A stretch of 64,000 bases of DNA from Hyphomicrobiales bacterium (GCA_900470805.1 UCCA01000021.1:180936-244935), one strand, 5' to 3'. Positions 33,787-42,678 are shown, numbered from the stretch's first letter. Numbers and translations: made by a program. The notes: a model not told the origin generated them from the letters alone.

Positions 33787-36700
33787 ATGGCCAACGTTAC
33801 GCCAGAAGCGCGCTATGCGTTCGAATTCTACAAGAAGAAGGGTCTGTCAGACATCGCAGCCGCTGGCTTCGTTGGCGGCTTGATGGGCGAAAGCGATATG
33901 AACCCTCGCGCTATCCGCAAGAACGATGCAGGTCCAGGCTTGCACTCTCGCGGCTTTGGCCAATGGAACCGCGAAAGGTGGGAGGGCTTGCAGAAGCTCG
34001 CTGCCGAACGTGGGACATCGTGGGATGACGTTGACACGCAGCTCGAATGGGGCTGGCAGGAAATGAACACGACTGAGGCGGGAACTCTAACTCGCCTCAG
34101 AGCTGCCAAAGACATCGACGAAGCGACTGATGCCGCCATCATGTACGAGCGACCGGAAGGTTCTAACAAAGGCCCTCGGTTCGGTCACAATTGGTCAGGA
34201 CGCAACGCCCATGCTAGAGATCTACTCGGCATGGCTCCCGGCTCCGTGGCTGACTACACGCCGACCGCAAGTCCAGCGACAGGCCCTTACAACCCGACGA
34301 TGGTCAATACCAATGGTCAGGGTCCGGATGCCGTCAACGCTTCGATGTTCCCTGACCTTTACAATGAGCAGGTTCCCCCTACCACGCAGCCTGGCCTCTA
34401 CAAGTCAGCCCCTACGTTCATGGATCTGATGGACGCAGCGCCGAAGGAACTCGGAGCGAACCACCTCTACCAGTCACTTCTCACGGACGCCGAACGTCCC
34501 GACGCGCAGTGGCTCTCCGGTCGAACCCTAGACACCTTCCAGAAGGTTCCCGGCTATCAGGGCCTCACGCCTGAGTGGCAGAATTGGGTCGTCGAGAACA
34601 GCATCTCGCCTTCCTCGGTAGAACAGAAGATCGAGTGGGCAATGGATCAGATGAACGCAACCGACACGCTCGATCGCGGAGGATGGACTGGTCTAGGCGT
34701 TAGGCTGGCTGCAGGTATCACCGACCCGTCCATGTGGGCGCTGGAGCTTGGCACAGGTGGCGTAGGTGCTACCGCGAACATCGGCTCACGTCTACTTCGA
34801 GGAGCGGTGGAAGCTGGTCGTCAGGGTGTAATCAGTGCAGCGACCAACGTGTCGAAGCTGGAGACAACGCCGACCTACTCAGTCCGCGATCTGGCCGTCG
34901 ATAGCGCCATCGCAATGGCCGCTGGAGGCGTGTTTGGTTCCATCCATAAGAAGACACAGTTCGTAGACCCAACTCTCGCTGACGACGCGCAGGAGGCGTT
35001 TGCACAGCACGCCATGCGCACTACAGACGACGTTGCTGCGGCTATGTCCGGACAGCGTTCAGTGGGCGCTGCGGAAGCTGGTCCCGTGCCTTACGCCTAC
35101 ACACAGGAGGGCATTGAGCGAGCCCAAGCATCTCTCGCCAATACCTCCGCAGCCCTCGACAGCATCCGGCTCGATGCCCATGCTGCAGGTGTTGCCACCA
35201 ACAACTCCGCGATCGTCGCCACCATGGACAGCCTTATGCCAAACCCTGTCGGGAATGGCGGTATCGTATCGGCTGGCAAGGTCGATGCGTGGACGTGGAT
35301 GGAGAAGGAAATCAAGGGCGCTCAGTCCGAATGGGAGAACTCTTTCGAAGACGCCTTCTCTGGCTACCTCGAAGAGCAGTCCAACGGCCGAGGCTCGAAG
35401 ATCTTCGACATCAACACGAAGCTCGAGAAGCGCAAGGAGTTCGGTCTGGCCATCACTGAGGCCGTCGAGCTTGAGGATAGGTCCGGCCTTCCGGAGAGCT
35501 TGAAGAAGGCCGCAGACGCCTACAGCCGTGCGACAGGCCGTGTCCTCAAGGCCACCCAAGAGAGCGGCTATTCGCCAGCCCAAGGCATTGAGCATTCGCC
35601 GACCTACACCGCCAAGAACAAGAACCGCGAGAACTTCCGCGCTGCGATCGACACCCACGGGTATGACGGCGTGGTCGAAGGTGTGGCCCGTTCCATGGAT
35701 GCCGAAACGCCAGACGCAGGTCTGACCTTCGCATCGCGTATCGCCCATCGTGAAGCTCGGCTTGAGGCAGGGTGGGCAGTGGACGACGCTCGGCGCAGCG
35801 TGATCAACGACATCAAGGACGAACTCGGCGAAGCCGTGGACGATGCTGTCGCCAAGCGCAGGGAAGCCAACGGCGGTATTACGGACGCCAAGGCTGACGA
35901 GATGGAGAACATAAAGCGCATCCATGAGGAGACGCTGGAGGCTGCACATGCCGAGGCCAAGACCTACAAGGATCAGGCGACCGTTCTCCTCAAGGAAGCC
36001 AAGAACACCAGCGTAGAGAAAGCTGCCCGTCTCCAGGCTGAGGCCGCAAACCTACGCGAGCTGGCCGACGAGATCGTCAAGGGCGCTAAGGTCGCGACTA
36101 AAGCTGCCCGCGAGCAGGTCAACAAGTTCGCCAAAGGTCGGCGTAAGGAAGTCGTGGACAATGCCAAGGCTGAGATCGGCGAGGCCAAGAAGGTAGCGTC
36201 GGGCAAGGCTGTCGAGAAGCTTGAGGAGTTAGAACCCAAGCTGCTGGATATCTGGAACACGAGCTATAAGGAAGCCGGAGCCGAAGCCTACAAGCGAGCA
36301 GCGAAGGTCTGGAACCGCCGCAGGGCTCGCAAGTACGTGGACATTCTGAACAAGGTCAACGAGAAGAACGACGTCTTGTTCGTCCGTGGGTTTGGCGGTG
36401 AAGACCGCGAAGCTCTCCGTCAGTGGATGATCGAGGGCGGAATGCTGCCTGAGGAAGCCGACATGGAAGTCGCGTTGCTCAAGGGTCCGAATGACAAGGG
36501 TGTCCGCAACACGCGTCACCGTACGGCCATGAACTATGACATGGCCGTACACCTGCCTACCGGAACCTTCCGAGCCAAAGACCTCTTCGAGCGTGACGCC
36601 AATGTCGTTCTCGACCAGTACCGCCGCTCAATGCTCTCCGCAGGTGCGCTCTCAAACGCTGGCTTCGACTCCGAGGCCGCAGCCCGTGCGCATATCGCCG

Positions 36701-38157
36701 ATGTTACCGACGTCGAGAAGCTGCGTAGGGCAGGGCAGTTCGTCAGCCCTAAGCAGGAAGCCGCATACAAGAAGGCCCGTGAGGTCATGAACATGTATGT
36801 GGACCGCATCGTCGGGAAGCCTGAGGGCGACGTTGACGCATACAAGAAGCTCAAGTCTACCGGCCGTATCTTCCGGAACCTGTCGTTCGCGTCCTTCATG
36901 GTTATGAACGGTATATCACAGCTCGGTGACTTGCCTAAGATCCTTGCACGTTCAGGGGTCGCAGCAGCGTTCTCGCAGTTCGATCTAGGCGATATCTTCC
37001 GCGTCTACCGCACAGGGACCAAGGCTAGAGCTGGCAATGAGCTGGCCGAAGGCTTGGAGATCCTGACCGGCCAAGGGACCAACACCGCACGTACCCGCGT
37101 CTTCACGGCATATGAGGGCTTGGAGAAGTACTACGGGGAGAGCTTCACGGAGAAGGTCTTCGGCAGGGCAGAGCAGATCTCGAAGGGTATGGCTTCGGCC
37201 ACGTCGCTGATCGGGATGTCCGCTCCTGTCACCGACTTCCTCACGCGCTGGTCTATGCGATCGACCCTCCAGTCCTTCGTCAACCATGCGCAAGGCACAA
37301 AGCTCCTCTCGAAGAAGATGCTCAACGATGCGGGCTTCACCGATGGCATGGCCGATAACATCCGGCACATGATCAAGGATGGAGCGATCGAGCTGGCCGA
37401 TACGGGCGTAGTGAAGAAGCTGCACCTCGATAAGCTTGACGCCAATTGGTACAAGGAGATCGACGAGCTGATGGCCAACGTCACGCGTGAGGCCAAGGTC
37501 CAGGTGCTGGAAAGCAGCCCTGCTCATCTCCCGAAGTACATGCAGAACGATCTCGGCCGACTGCTTGGGCAGTTCAAGACCTTCATGGTCGCGAGCTATG
37601 CGTCCAACTCCATCCGAGGCATCAAGATGCATGACGCCACGAGCGCTTCGTCTCTCATTATGTCCAGCGTTATGGGGGCTGCAACGTACGCGTTGACGGT
37701 CCACATGAAGGCGTTCGGCATGGAAGAGAAGAAGCGTGAGGAGTATCTGGACAAGATGCTCTACAGCCGCAAGGGTGCGACCAACGCAATCCTCGGCCGC
37801 TCAGGCGACCTGGCAGTCCTGCCTATGATCGTCGATAGCATGTTGGCTCCAGTGTCCCTGCTTGCCGGGGAGGACATGAGAGTGTTCGACGGTAGCCGTA
37901 CGTCCGGCCTCGGGAACGACCTAGTGACCGGCCTCCCTGCCTTCCGCATGTTCCAGAACCTCAAGGATCTGACCTTTGGCTCGCTTAAGGACGCGATGCG
38001 TTCCGACCAGGTGGTCACAAGTGGCGAGGCCATGAACCGTGCATCCACGATCATCCCGTGGCTCAAGACCTACGGCATCCTAAACGCCACACAGGCGGCG
38101 CTGTCCTACCTCCCAAGCAAGGAGCCGAGGGACGACACCTTCAATCCAGACAAATAG
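33787..38157 (+). CDS. Internal virion protein D (gp16-like) with N-terminal lysozyme domain
   Basis: 1456 aa, against 1318 in T7. The first 150 residues (FYKKKGLSDIAAAGFVGGLM, then GLHSRGFGQWNRERWEGLQK) match the phage tail-lysozyme domain (Phage_lysozyme2 type), not the SLT transglycosylase of T7 gp16, though the role of opening peptidoglycan during DNA ejection should be the same. The remainder is helical and long, with a coiled-coil-rich centre (about residues 690-860) and hydrophobic stretches near the C-terminus. The ATG has an AAGGAAA site. Confidence 0.88.
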   Translation: MANVTPEARYAFEFYKKKGLSDIAAAGFVGGLMGESDMNPRAIRKNDAGPGLHSRGFGQWNRERWEGLQKLAAERGTSWDDVDTQLEWGWQEMNTTEAGTLTRLRAAKDIDEATDAAIMYERPEGSNKGPRFGHNWSGRNAHARDLLGMAPGSVADYTPTASPATGPYNPTMVNTNGQGPDAVNASMFPDLYNEQVPPTTQPGLYKSAPTFMDLMDAAPKELGANHLYQSLLTDAERPDAQWLSGRTLDTFQKVPGYQGLTPEWQNWVVENSISPSSVEQKIEWAMDQMNATDTLDRGGWTGLGVRLAAGITDPSMWALELGTGGVGATANIGSRLLRGAVEAGRQGVISAATNVSKLETTPTYSVRDLAVDSAIAMAAGGVFGSIHKKTQFVDPTLADDAQEAFAQHAMRTTDDVAAAMSGQRSVGAAEAGPVPYAYTQEGIERAQASLANTSAALDSIRLDAHAAGVATNNSAIVATMDSLMPNPVGNGGIVSAGKVDAWTWMEKEIKGAQSEWENSFEDAFSGYLEEQSNGRGSKIFDINTKLEKRKEFGLAITEAVELEDRSGLPESLKKAADAYSRATGRVLKATQESGYSPAQGIEHSPTYTAKNKNRENFRAAIDTHGYDGVVEGVARSMDAETPDAGLTFASRIAHREARLEAGWAVDDARRSVINDIKDELGEAVDDAVAKRREANGGITDAKADEMENIKRIHEETLEAAHAEAKTYKDQATVLLKEAKNTSVEKAARLQAEAANLRELADEIVKGAKVATKAAREQVNKFAKGRRKEVVDNAKAEIGEAKKVASGKAVEKLEELEPKLLDIWNTSYKEAGAEAYKRAAKVWNRRRARKYVDILNKVNEKNDVLFVRGFGGEDREALRQWMIEGGMLPEEADMEVALLKGPNDKGVRNTRHRTAMNYDMAVHLPTGTFRAKDLFERDANVVLDQYRRSMLSAGALSNAGFDSEAAARAHIADVTDVEKLRRAGQFVSPKQEAAYKKAREVMNMYVDRIVGKPEGDVDAYKKLKSTGRIFRNLSFASFMVMNGISQLGDLPKILARSGVAAAFSQFDLGDIFRVYRTGTKARAGNELAEGLEILTGQGTNTARTRVFTAYEGLEKYYGESFTEKVFGRAEQISKGMASATSLIGMSAPVTDFLTRWSMRSTLQSFVNHAQGTKLLSKKMLNDAGFTDGMADNIRHMIKDGAIELADTGVVKKLHLDKLDANWYKEIDELMANVTREAKVQVLESSPAHLPKYMQNDLGRLLGQFKTFMVASYASNSIRGIKMHDATSASSLIMSSVMGAATYALTVHMKAFGMEEKKREEYLDKMLYSRKGATNAILGRSGDLAVLPMIVDSMLAPVSLLAGEDMRVFDGSRTSGLGNDLVTGLPAFRMFQNLKDLTFGSLKDAMRSDQVVTSGEAMNRASTIIPWLKTYGILNATQAALSYLPSKEPRDDTFNPDK

Positions 38158-38168
38158 GTCACCATGAA

Positions 38169-38387
38169 ATGACAAACCCGACCACTGGCGACAATCCTTT
38201 GATTGAGATCGCCCGTGCCATTGGCCGTCTCGAAGCCCTAGTAGGGGCGGCCCTTTCCCAACAGACCAACCACGAGACGCGTATCGCCGCGCTTGAGGAG
38301 TTCAAGACGAAGGCCATGGTCTACGTAACGATACTCTCAGCGGGCGTGGGTCTCGTAGGGTGGGCAATCCAGACGTGGTTGAAATGA
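38169..38387 (+). CDS. Holin-like protein with C-terminal membrane helix (72 aa)
   Basis: A soluble N-terminal helix (EIARAIGRLEALVGAALSQQ) and coiled HETRIAALEEFKTKA, then one membrane segment (MVYVTILSAGVGLVGWAIQT). T7 gene 17.5 holin is also one short protein located between gene 16/17 and the terminases. The ATG overlaps nothing upstream; the stop overlaps the small terminase start. Confidence 0.65.
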   Translation: MTNPTTGDNPLIEIARAIGRLEALVGAALSQQTNHETRIAALEEFKTKAMVYVTILSAGVGLVGWAIQTWLK

Positions 38388-38641
38388 GCAAGCTAGCGAC
38401 AGAAGAACTGCTCGAACAGCTTCATGCCGCGACTGCCGATGCTCTCTTGAAGAGAATTCAGGATGGCTCGGCTACGGCGGCTGACATTGCTGCAGCAGCT
38501 AAGTTCCTCAAGGACAACGGTATCAGCCGTCTCCTCGACAAAGGACTGAACGATCTAGGCGATGAGGTCGAGGGTAATATCCCCGATCCAGAAGAAGTGC
38601 CTGGCGGTGACTACGAGAACGTGGTCGCCATCTACCGCTAA
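38384..38641 (+). CDS. Small terminase subunit (T7 gp18-like)
   Basis: 85 aa, against 89 in T7, acidic and helical (TEELLEQLHAATADALLKRI, ATAADIAAAAKFLKDNGISR). Placed between the holin and the large terminase as in T7. The subunit recognises concatemer ends for packaging. The ATG at 38384 is preferred because it couples to the holin stop. Confidence 0.75.
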   Translation: MSKLATEELLEQLHAATADALLKRIQDGSATAADIAAAAKFLKDNGISRLLDKGLNDLGDEVEGNIPDPEEVPGGDYENVVAIYR

Positions 38642-38661
38642 TAGCCTCACAGGCGCGTATA

Positions 38662-38683
38662 CTCTCACTTGCGGTAATGAGAG
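38662..38683 (+). promoter_or_regulatory. CTCTCACT/AATGAGAG element before large terminase
   Basis: CTCTCACTTGCGGTAATGAG lies in the 66-base gap between small and large terminase genes. It is one of the clearest copies, with CTCTCA and TGAGAG forming a short inverted repeat. Confidence 0.4.
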
Positions 38684-38707
38684 CGGGTCCGATCCCCGAA
38701 GCGCGCT

Positions 38708-40492
38708 GTGAGCGATCCTCACGCGAAAGAACACATGTCTACCGACGATCTGAACTCCTCAGTGTCGGCAGGAGTGGTATTGAACCACCTCGACCGCAAA
38801 GGTCCGCCTAAGTACCCCCTGTTCGAACACTTCCTTGAGCGTGTCCTAAGGCACCTCGGATTTCCCCGCGCCACTCGCACCCAAGTGGACATTGCGCGCT
38901 ACCTACAGTTCGGCCCTCAGGAATGCATCATCGAAGCGTTCCGTGGTGTCGGCAAGTCATTCGTTACGGCCAGCTTTGTGATCTGGCTGCTGCTGCTCAA
39001 CCCTGAATACAAGATCATGGTTGTGTCGGCGTCCAAGACCCGATCGGACTCGTTCTCGAACTTCGTCAAGAAGCTCATCGACGAGATGCCGGAACTCCAG
39101 CACCTCAAGCCTCGCAAGGGGCAGCGCGACTCGAACATCATGTTTGACGTCGGGCCAGCTACAGCATCAGACAGCCCGTCCGTTAAGTCGGTCGGTATCA
39201 CGGGCCAGATCACTGGTAGCCGTGCAGACTTCATCATCGCAGACGACGTGGAGGTTCCCAAGAACAGCTTCACGGCCGTGATGAGAGAGCGTTTGGCCGA
39301 GCTGGTGAAAGAGTTCGACTCGATCATCAAGCCTCTCCCGCACACCCGTATCATCTACCTCGGCACGCCTCAGACCGAGATGACGCTTTACAATACGATG
39401 GTCAATGAGCGCGGCTACTCGCTCCGCGTATGGCCAGCTCAGGTTCCGAAGAACCCTGCAGTGTATCGTGGTAACCTTGCTCCGATGGTCATGGACATGA
39501 TCGCCAAGGGCGACCGTCCCGGTACAGCTGTAGACCCGCAGCGCTTCGACTTCGCTTACTTGAAGAAGAAGGAATTCAAGGTCGGCAAGTCCACCTACCA
39601 GATGCAGTTCATGCTGGACACGACGCTGTCCGACGCTGACATGTATCCGCTCAAGCTTGAAGACCTAATGGTCATGGGCCTCGATCCTAAGCAGGGTCCA
39701 GTCTCGCTGGCCTACGGCAAAGACCCACGCTACATCGTCAACGATCTGCAGCCGGTCGGCTTCAATGAGGACTTCTATTACAGTCCCATGTTCATCGACC
39801 AGAAGTTCGCGCCTTGGGATGGCTGCGTAATGGCCGTAGACCCGTCCGGTAGAGGCTCCGACGAGACGGGCATAGCAATCGTCCGTTCGCTCCTCGGAAG
39901 GCTCTTCTTGGTCCATTCTGAGGGATTGAGCGGCGGTTCCACTACAGAGAACCTGCAGCGCATCGCTGACCTGGCGAAGCTCTACGCGGTCAACTCGGTC
40001 GTCCTCGAAGTCAACTTCGGCGATGGCATGTTCGGCCAGCTCCTACAGCCCTACCTATCAAAGGCGCATCCGTGCTCCATTGAGGACACGCGAGCAGTCG
40101 GGCAGAAGGAAACGCGTATCATAAACACCTTGGAACCTATCATTCAGCAGCACCGTCTGGTGGTCGATAGGAAGGTCGTGGAGCGCGATCTGCAGGTGCT
40201 GCCTAAGCATTCCCTATTCTACCAGATGACGCGCCTGAACAAGCTCCCTAAGTGCCTACAGCACGATGACAGGCTTGACGCTCTTGAGATGGCTGTAGCC
40301 TATTGGCTTGGCCAGATGAACGTCGATGCGGAGAAGGCTGCGAAGTCTCATCTTGATGACCTGCTCGATCAGGAGCTTGAAGCGTTCGTCACAGGCGCTC
40401 CGCTTGGGCTGCAGTCCCTGCTTAGGGACGTGCATATGGTCGGTCTTGATGATGAGTGGGGTATGTTAGCAGGAGGTGATTATTCTTATTAA
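38708..40492 (+). CDS. Large terminase subunit (T7 gp19-like)
   Basis: 594 aa, against 586 in T7. Contains the ATPase P-loop EAFRGVGKSF (Lys83), then SVKSVGITGQITGSRADFII with the Walker B acids ADDVE, and the nuclease domain with VMAVDPSGRGSDETG and LEVNFGDGMFG. It cuts and packages the phage DNA. The GTG at 38708 gives the longest product; an ATG at 38732 (MSTDDLNS) is equally plausible and starts like T7 gp19. It is the last virion gene; promoter-like copy E follows. Confidence 0.95.
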   Translation: MSDPHAKEHMSTDDLNSSVSAGVVLNHLDRKGPPKYPLFEHFLERVLRHLGFPRATRTQVDIARYLQFGPQECIIEAFRGVGKSFVTASFVIWLLLLNPEYKIMVVSASKTRSDSFSNFVKKLIDEMPELQHLKPRKGQRDSNIMFDVGPATASDSPSVKSVGITGQITGSRADFIIADDVEVPKNSFTAVMRERLAELVKEFDSIIKPLPHTRIIYLGTPQTEMTLYNTMVNERGYSLRVWPAQVPKNPAVYRGNLAPMVMDMIAKGDRPGTAVDPQRFDFAYLKKKEFKVGKSTYQMQFMLDTTLSDADMYPLKLEDLMVMGLDPKQGPVSLAYGKDPRYIVNDLQPVGFNEDFYYSPMFIDQKFAPWDGCVMAVDPSGRGSDETGIAIVRSLLGRLFLVHSEGLSGGSTTENLQRIADLAKLYAVNSVVLEVNFGDGMFGQLLQPYLSKAHPCSIEDTRAVGQKETRIINTLEPIIQQHRLVVDRKVVERDLQVLPKHSLFYQMTRLNKLPKCLQHDDRLDALEMAVAYWLGQMNVDAEKAAKSHLDDLLDQELEAFVTGAPLGLQSLLRDVHMVGLDDEWGMLAGGDYSY

Positions 40493-40513
40493 TCAATGAC
40501 TACATCATTCACT

Positions 40514-40536
40514 GAATAAGAGTTACGCACCAGAAG
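40514..40536 (+). promoter_or_regulatory. Phage repeat copy E, after the terminase
   Basis: GAATAAGAGTTACGCACCAG, preceded by ATTCACT. It is the fifth copy and lies at the end of the late block, close to where the virion DNA should end. T7-like phages often have a promoter near the right genome end. Confidence 0.5.
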
Positions 40537-40723
40537 GGCTGAGGGTAAGCTATAGGTATAGCCTAAGGCTTACTTATAGGGCTCTCTTTAGGATTGCTTA
40601 AGGCAGAGCCTAAGGCAGTGAATGATCGTAGATCATACATGATAGAGACCACTGATTAAGACCACTGCCTTAACGGGCTCCGGTTCCAGTGGTCTCCGTC
40701 GGCCCAACGGGCTCCGGTCAATA
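40537..40723. repeat. Structured non-coding stretch downstream of terminase
   Basis: No gene seen. Short repeats CCTAAGG and TATAGG recur (40551-40615), with stems GGCTCT/AGAGCC, and a 10-bp inverted repeat GAGACCACTG / CAGTGGTCTC around 40645-40703. The string ACGGGCTCCGGT occurs twice here, with close variants at 41109 and 41739. CCTAAGG units recall the CCTAAAG arrays beside the terminal repeats of T7. Confidence 0.5.
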
Positions 40724-40942
40724 TCAGTAGTGACGCAGAAGCATCGCAATGGCGACGAATGCCAGTACGTAAACAGCCATGAAGACCTTGTTCAGTAGGC
40801 TGTATCGCATCTTCCTCACCAAGCCGTCGTTGACGCTGGTAGGATGCAGACGCTGTATCAGTCGGCTGGCGATGAATACCTGAGTTAACGCAGCGCCGAT
40901 GATCAGCACGACAAAGAAAACGATGGTGTCCCCGGTGGTCAT
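40724..40942 (-). CDS. Small membrane protein on the minus strand (72 aa)
   Basis: ATG with an AAGGTGAG site. One or two hydrophobic helices (TIVFFVVLIIGAALTQVFIA and FMAVYVLAFVAIAMLL) around a basic middle. With the next ORF it is the only minus-strand coding in the prophage, so it needs its own promoter and might be expressed in the lysogen, as superinfection or conversion genes often are. Function unknown. Confidence 0.55.
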   Translation of the reverse strand: MTTGDTIVFFVVLIIGAALTQVFIASRLIQRLHPTSVNDGLVRKMRYSLLNKVFMAVYVLAFVAIAMLLRHY

Positions 40943-41064
40943 TCACTCACCTTGCTGTAAGGATCTTGAAACTTAGGCTGAGAAGCGCGCAGAGCTGCTT
41001 TCACGGCGAAGACCACGATCGATACTGCTGGAATTGTGATGGCCAGTAGGTATAGGTCGAACAC
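40939..41064 (-). CDS. Tiny membrane protein on the minus strand (41 aa)
   Basis: A GTG start; the TGA overlaps the ATG of the downstream 72-aa gene. One membrane helix (FDLYLLAITIPAVSIVVFAV), then KAALRASQPKFQDPYSKVSE. Translational coupling to the neighbour is the main support. Confidence 0.45.
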   Translation of the reverse strand: MFDLYLLAITIPAVSIVVFAVKAALRASQPKFQDPYSKVSE

Positions 41065-41194
41065 TCTATGCTCCCGTGAATTGCATTCATGAGACCCATA
41101 TCAGCCTAACAGGCTCCGGTCAAAATCATCCCGACTAAAATTTTGGGCAAAACTGTGAAGTGGTATCGAGGAATAACACGAGGCCAGTTTCCCC

Positions 41195-41650
41195 ATACAC
41201 CCCTAATTAGTAGCGCACTACCTATCGCTCGGCTGCTCGTTCCTTCCTACAGCCTGGCACCACGCCTTGGCACACGCTGGCTACAGGCCCTGCGCTGTAT
41301 GGCATCCGATCAGATATGGCATTTGGTAGGGCGTAAGGGGAGGCGATAAGAGGGCGTTGGGAGGGCCTAATGCTGGCTCTATCTCAAAACGTTACTATAT
41401 TACATTACGTACCTCTGCGATCATCTGTTTACTGCATTCCTACAGCTGGCCTATCGCTTGTCCTAACGCTTGGCCTAACGCTCTCCTACCGCTCTGCCTG
41501 TCGCTGCCTGGTAGCTGGCGTGATGCTCTTCCATCCCTACAAAATGCCAGACGCTTGGCACATGCATTTGGCACAGCCTTATGCCTTTACCTTATGCCAG
41601 ACGATTGGATTACAGCCTTATGCCTGACGATTGGCCTTGCCGATCAGTCT
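41195..41650. repeat. Repeat-rich non-coding region, candidate virion DNA end
   Basis: Five tandem units of about 12 bp (CCTATCGCT, CCTAACGCT twice, CCTACCGCT, CCTGTCGCT) start at 41450, 41462, 41474, 41485 and 41497, with a lone CCTATCGCT at 41221. A second family (ATGCCAGACGMTTGG) has copies near 41543, 41593 and 41618. Open frames here look like shadows of the repeats. The location after the terminase and before the early promoter is where T7 DNA has its terminal repeat flanked by short-repeat arrays. Confidence 0.55.
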
Positions 41651-41675
41651 TTTTCATTTTTCTTCATCATCACTA

Positions 41676-41704
41676 TTGACTTCCAATAATGAGACCAATA
41701 TACA
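41676..41704 (+). promoter_or_regulatory. Host-type early promoter
   Basis: TTGACT, 17 bases and TATACA form a good sigma-70-like promoter on the + strand, just upstream of the first hammerhead and the early gene block. By analogy with the T7 A1-A3 promoters it would let host polymerase start the infection program. Confidence 0.55.
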
Positions 41705-41775
41705 AGACCCAAGCCAGACGGAAGTTTGGTGGCGACCAAGGGCTCCGGTTCCAGTCAGTTCTTTGACAATTAAAT

Positions 41776-41832
41776 ACGTGTCGATGCCTAACGCTGGCAT
41801 CCTGATGAGCCGATAGCACGGCGAAACACTTT
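41776..41832 (+). ncRNA. Hammerhead ribozyme A (stem III open)
   Basis: The order is GTGTC (cleavage after C41782), stem I GATGCC-TAACGCT-GGCATC (41783-41801), core CTGATGA (41802-41808), stem II GCCG-ATAGCA-CGGC (41809-41822), GAAA (41823-41826), and CAC pairing back to GTG to close stem III (4 bp with the A-U pair). Every invariant core base is present and the triplet is GUC. It ends 17 bases before the ATG at 41850, so cleavage would give that mRNA a defined 5' end. Confidence 0.85.
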
Positions 41833-41849
41833 CACTATGGAGAATGAGA

Positions 41850-41999
41850 ATGGAACTCTTAGGCGCACACCTTACGTCTCTCGACGTCGCTGTAATGTCT
41901 GTCGGCGTCCTTTGCGCTCTCGCAACGCCGGTCTTGGTTGGCCTGATGATTTGGGTAGGCGTTGAGGACGCGAAGACAGCACGGAAGGGACGCAAGTAA
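41850..41999 (+). CDS. Small single-helix membrane protein (49 aa), early block
   Basis: ATG after TTTCACTATGGAGAATGAGA, which is both a CTCTCACT-type element and a GGAG ribosome site. The hydrophobic part is VGVLCALATPVLVGLMIWVG; the tail is basic (KTARKGRK). First gene after the early promoter and hammerhead A. Early T7 proteins disable host functions; that role here is inference. Confidence 0.6.
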   Translation: MELLGAHLTSLDVAVMSVGVLCALATPVLVGLMIWVGVEDAKTARKGRK

Positions 42000-42000
42000 C

Positions 42001-42195
42001 ATGCGGTTCACATCCGACGAAGCATTCGAGGCCAGCGAAAGCGGCGACCCTATCATCATCAACCACGCCACGGCGAAACGCATCTGCGCCGACCATGGGG
42101 TCAACATCGACGACGGCGACGGTTTTACCAACGAAGTGCCTAAAGTTGGCGATGGGTATGACGCAAAATTCGTCCTGCTCTGGCTTGGCTACTAG
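42001..42195 (+). CDS. Hypothetical early protein (64 aa)
   Basis: ATG one base after the previous stop. An acidic, probably globular protein (SGDPIIINHATAKRICADHG, VNIDDGDGFTNEVPKVGDGY). No family recognised. Downstream, 42196-42249 carries hairpins GGCCAG/CTGGCC and CAAGCGCTTG. Confidence 0.6.
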   Translation: MRFTSDEAFEASESGDPIIINHATAKRICADHGVNIDDGDGFTNEVPKVGDGYDAKFVLLWLGY

Positions 42196-42249
42196 CTCTT
42201 TCCTTAGGCCAGACATCAAGCTGGCCATTGGCAAGCGCTTGGCTTTAAC

Positions 42250-42275
42250 CTCTCAATCATAGGAGTGAAAACGAA
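42250..42275 (+). promoter_or_regulatory. CTCTCA leader with ribosome site
   Basis: CTCTCAATCATAGGAGTGAA directly precedes the ATG at 42276. The recurrent CTCTCA half is fused to AGGAG, almost the same as at 42654. It could be a promoter plus ribosome site or a conserved leader. Confidence 0.45.
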
Positions 42276-42599
42276 ATGTCTGATACGATAACAGCTATCG
42301 ACATCATCAAGCGGTCTGTCGCGCTGCATCCTACGTTCTTCACGGACCATCTCGCGATGCGCCTTCAAAACGATACGGCATACGCAGCAGGGCACTACAA
42401 CCAGGCCATTCGCCGATCTGTAGAGGCAAGCGCCAAAGCTTACCGACGCGCCATCGACGCGATCGAAGCTGACGACGTAAAGCGCCTTTCAGATGACATG
42501 GGCGCTGGCGTGGTTGCGCTGAATGTGGCTTGCAAGCTTCAATGCCTTCCGCCTCACGTTCGCACTGCTGCAGCGCTGCGTACATGGCCTAACGCCTAG
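42276..42599 (+). CDS. Hypothetical early protein (107 aa)
   Basis: Strong AGGAG site. Helical protein (AIDIIKRSVALHPTFFTDHL, then RSVEASAKAYRRAIDAIEAD). The arrangement of an N-terminal helix, a QAIRRSVEAS-type repeat and a charged helix is loosely shared with the next protein (HEEAHRRLQASAALVRAAEA), so the two may be distant relatives. Function unknown. Confidence 0.65.
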   Translation: MSDTITAIDIIKRSVALHPTFFTDHLAMRLQNDTAYAAGHYNQAIRRSVEASAKAYRRAIDAIEADDVKRLSDDMGAGVVALNVACKLQCLPPHVRTAAALRTWPNA

Positions 42600-42653
42600 A
42601 TCTTTCCTTACGCCCTGCCTTACGCGGGGCGATTGGTAAACCCTAGCTAAACC

Positions 42654-42678
42654 CTCTCAACATTAGGAGTGAGACCAC
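42654..42678 (+). promoter_or_regulatory. CTCTCA leader with ribosome site
   Basis: CTCTCAACATTAGGAGTGAG directly precedes the ATG at 42679. In the gap upstream (42608-42630) there is a GC-rich stem GCCCTGC/GCGGGGC that could be a processing or pausing site. Confidence 0.45.

Noticed and set aside
41143..41689. Open frames of 68, 110 and 85 aa in the repeat region
   Set aside because: They are made of the DNA repeats, with Leu/Ser/Tyr-rich random composition and no ribosome sites.
41740..41764. A second LexA box near the first early promoter
   Set aside because: GTTC-CAGTCA-GTTC has a 6-base spacer, not the 7 required.
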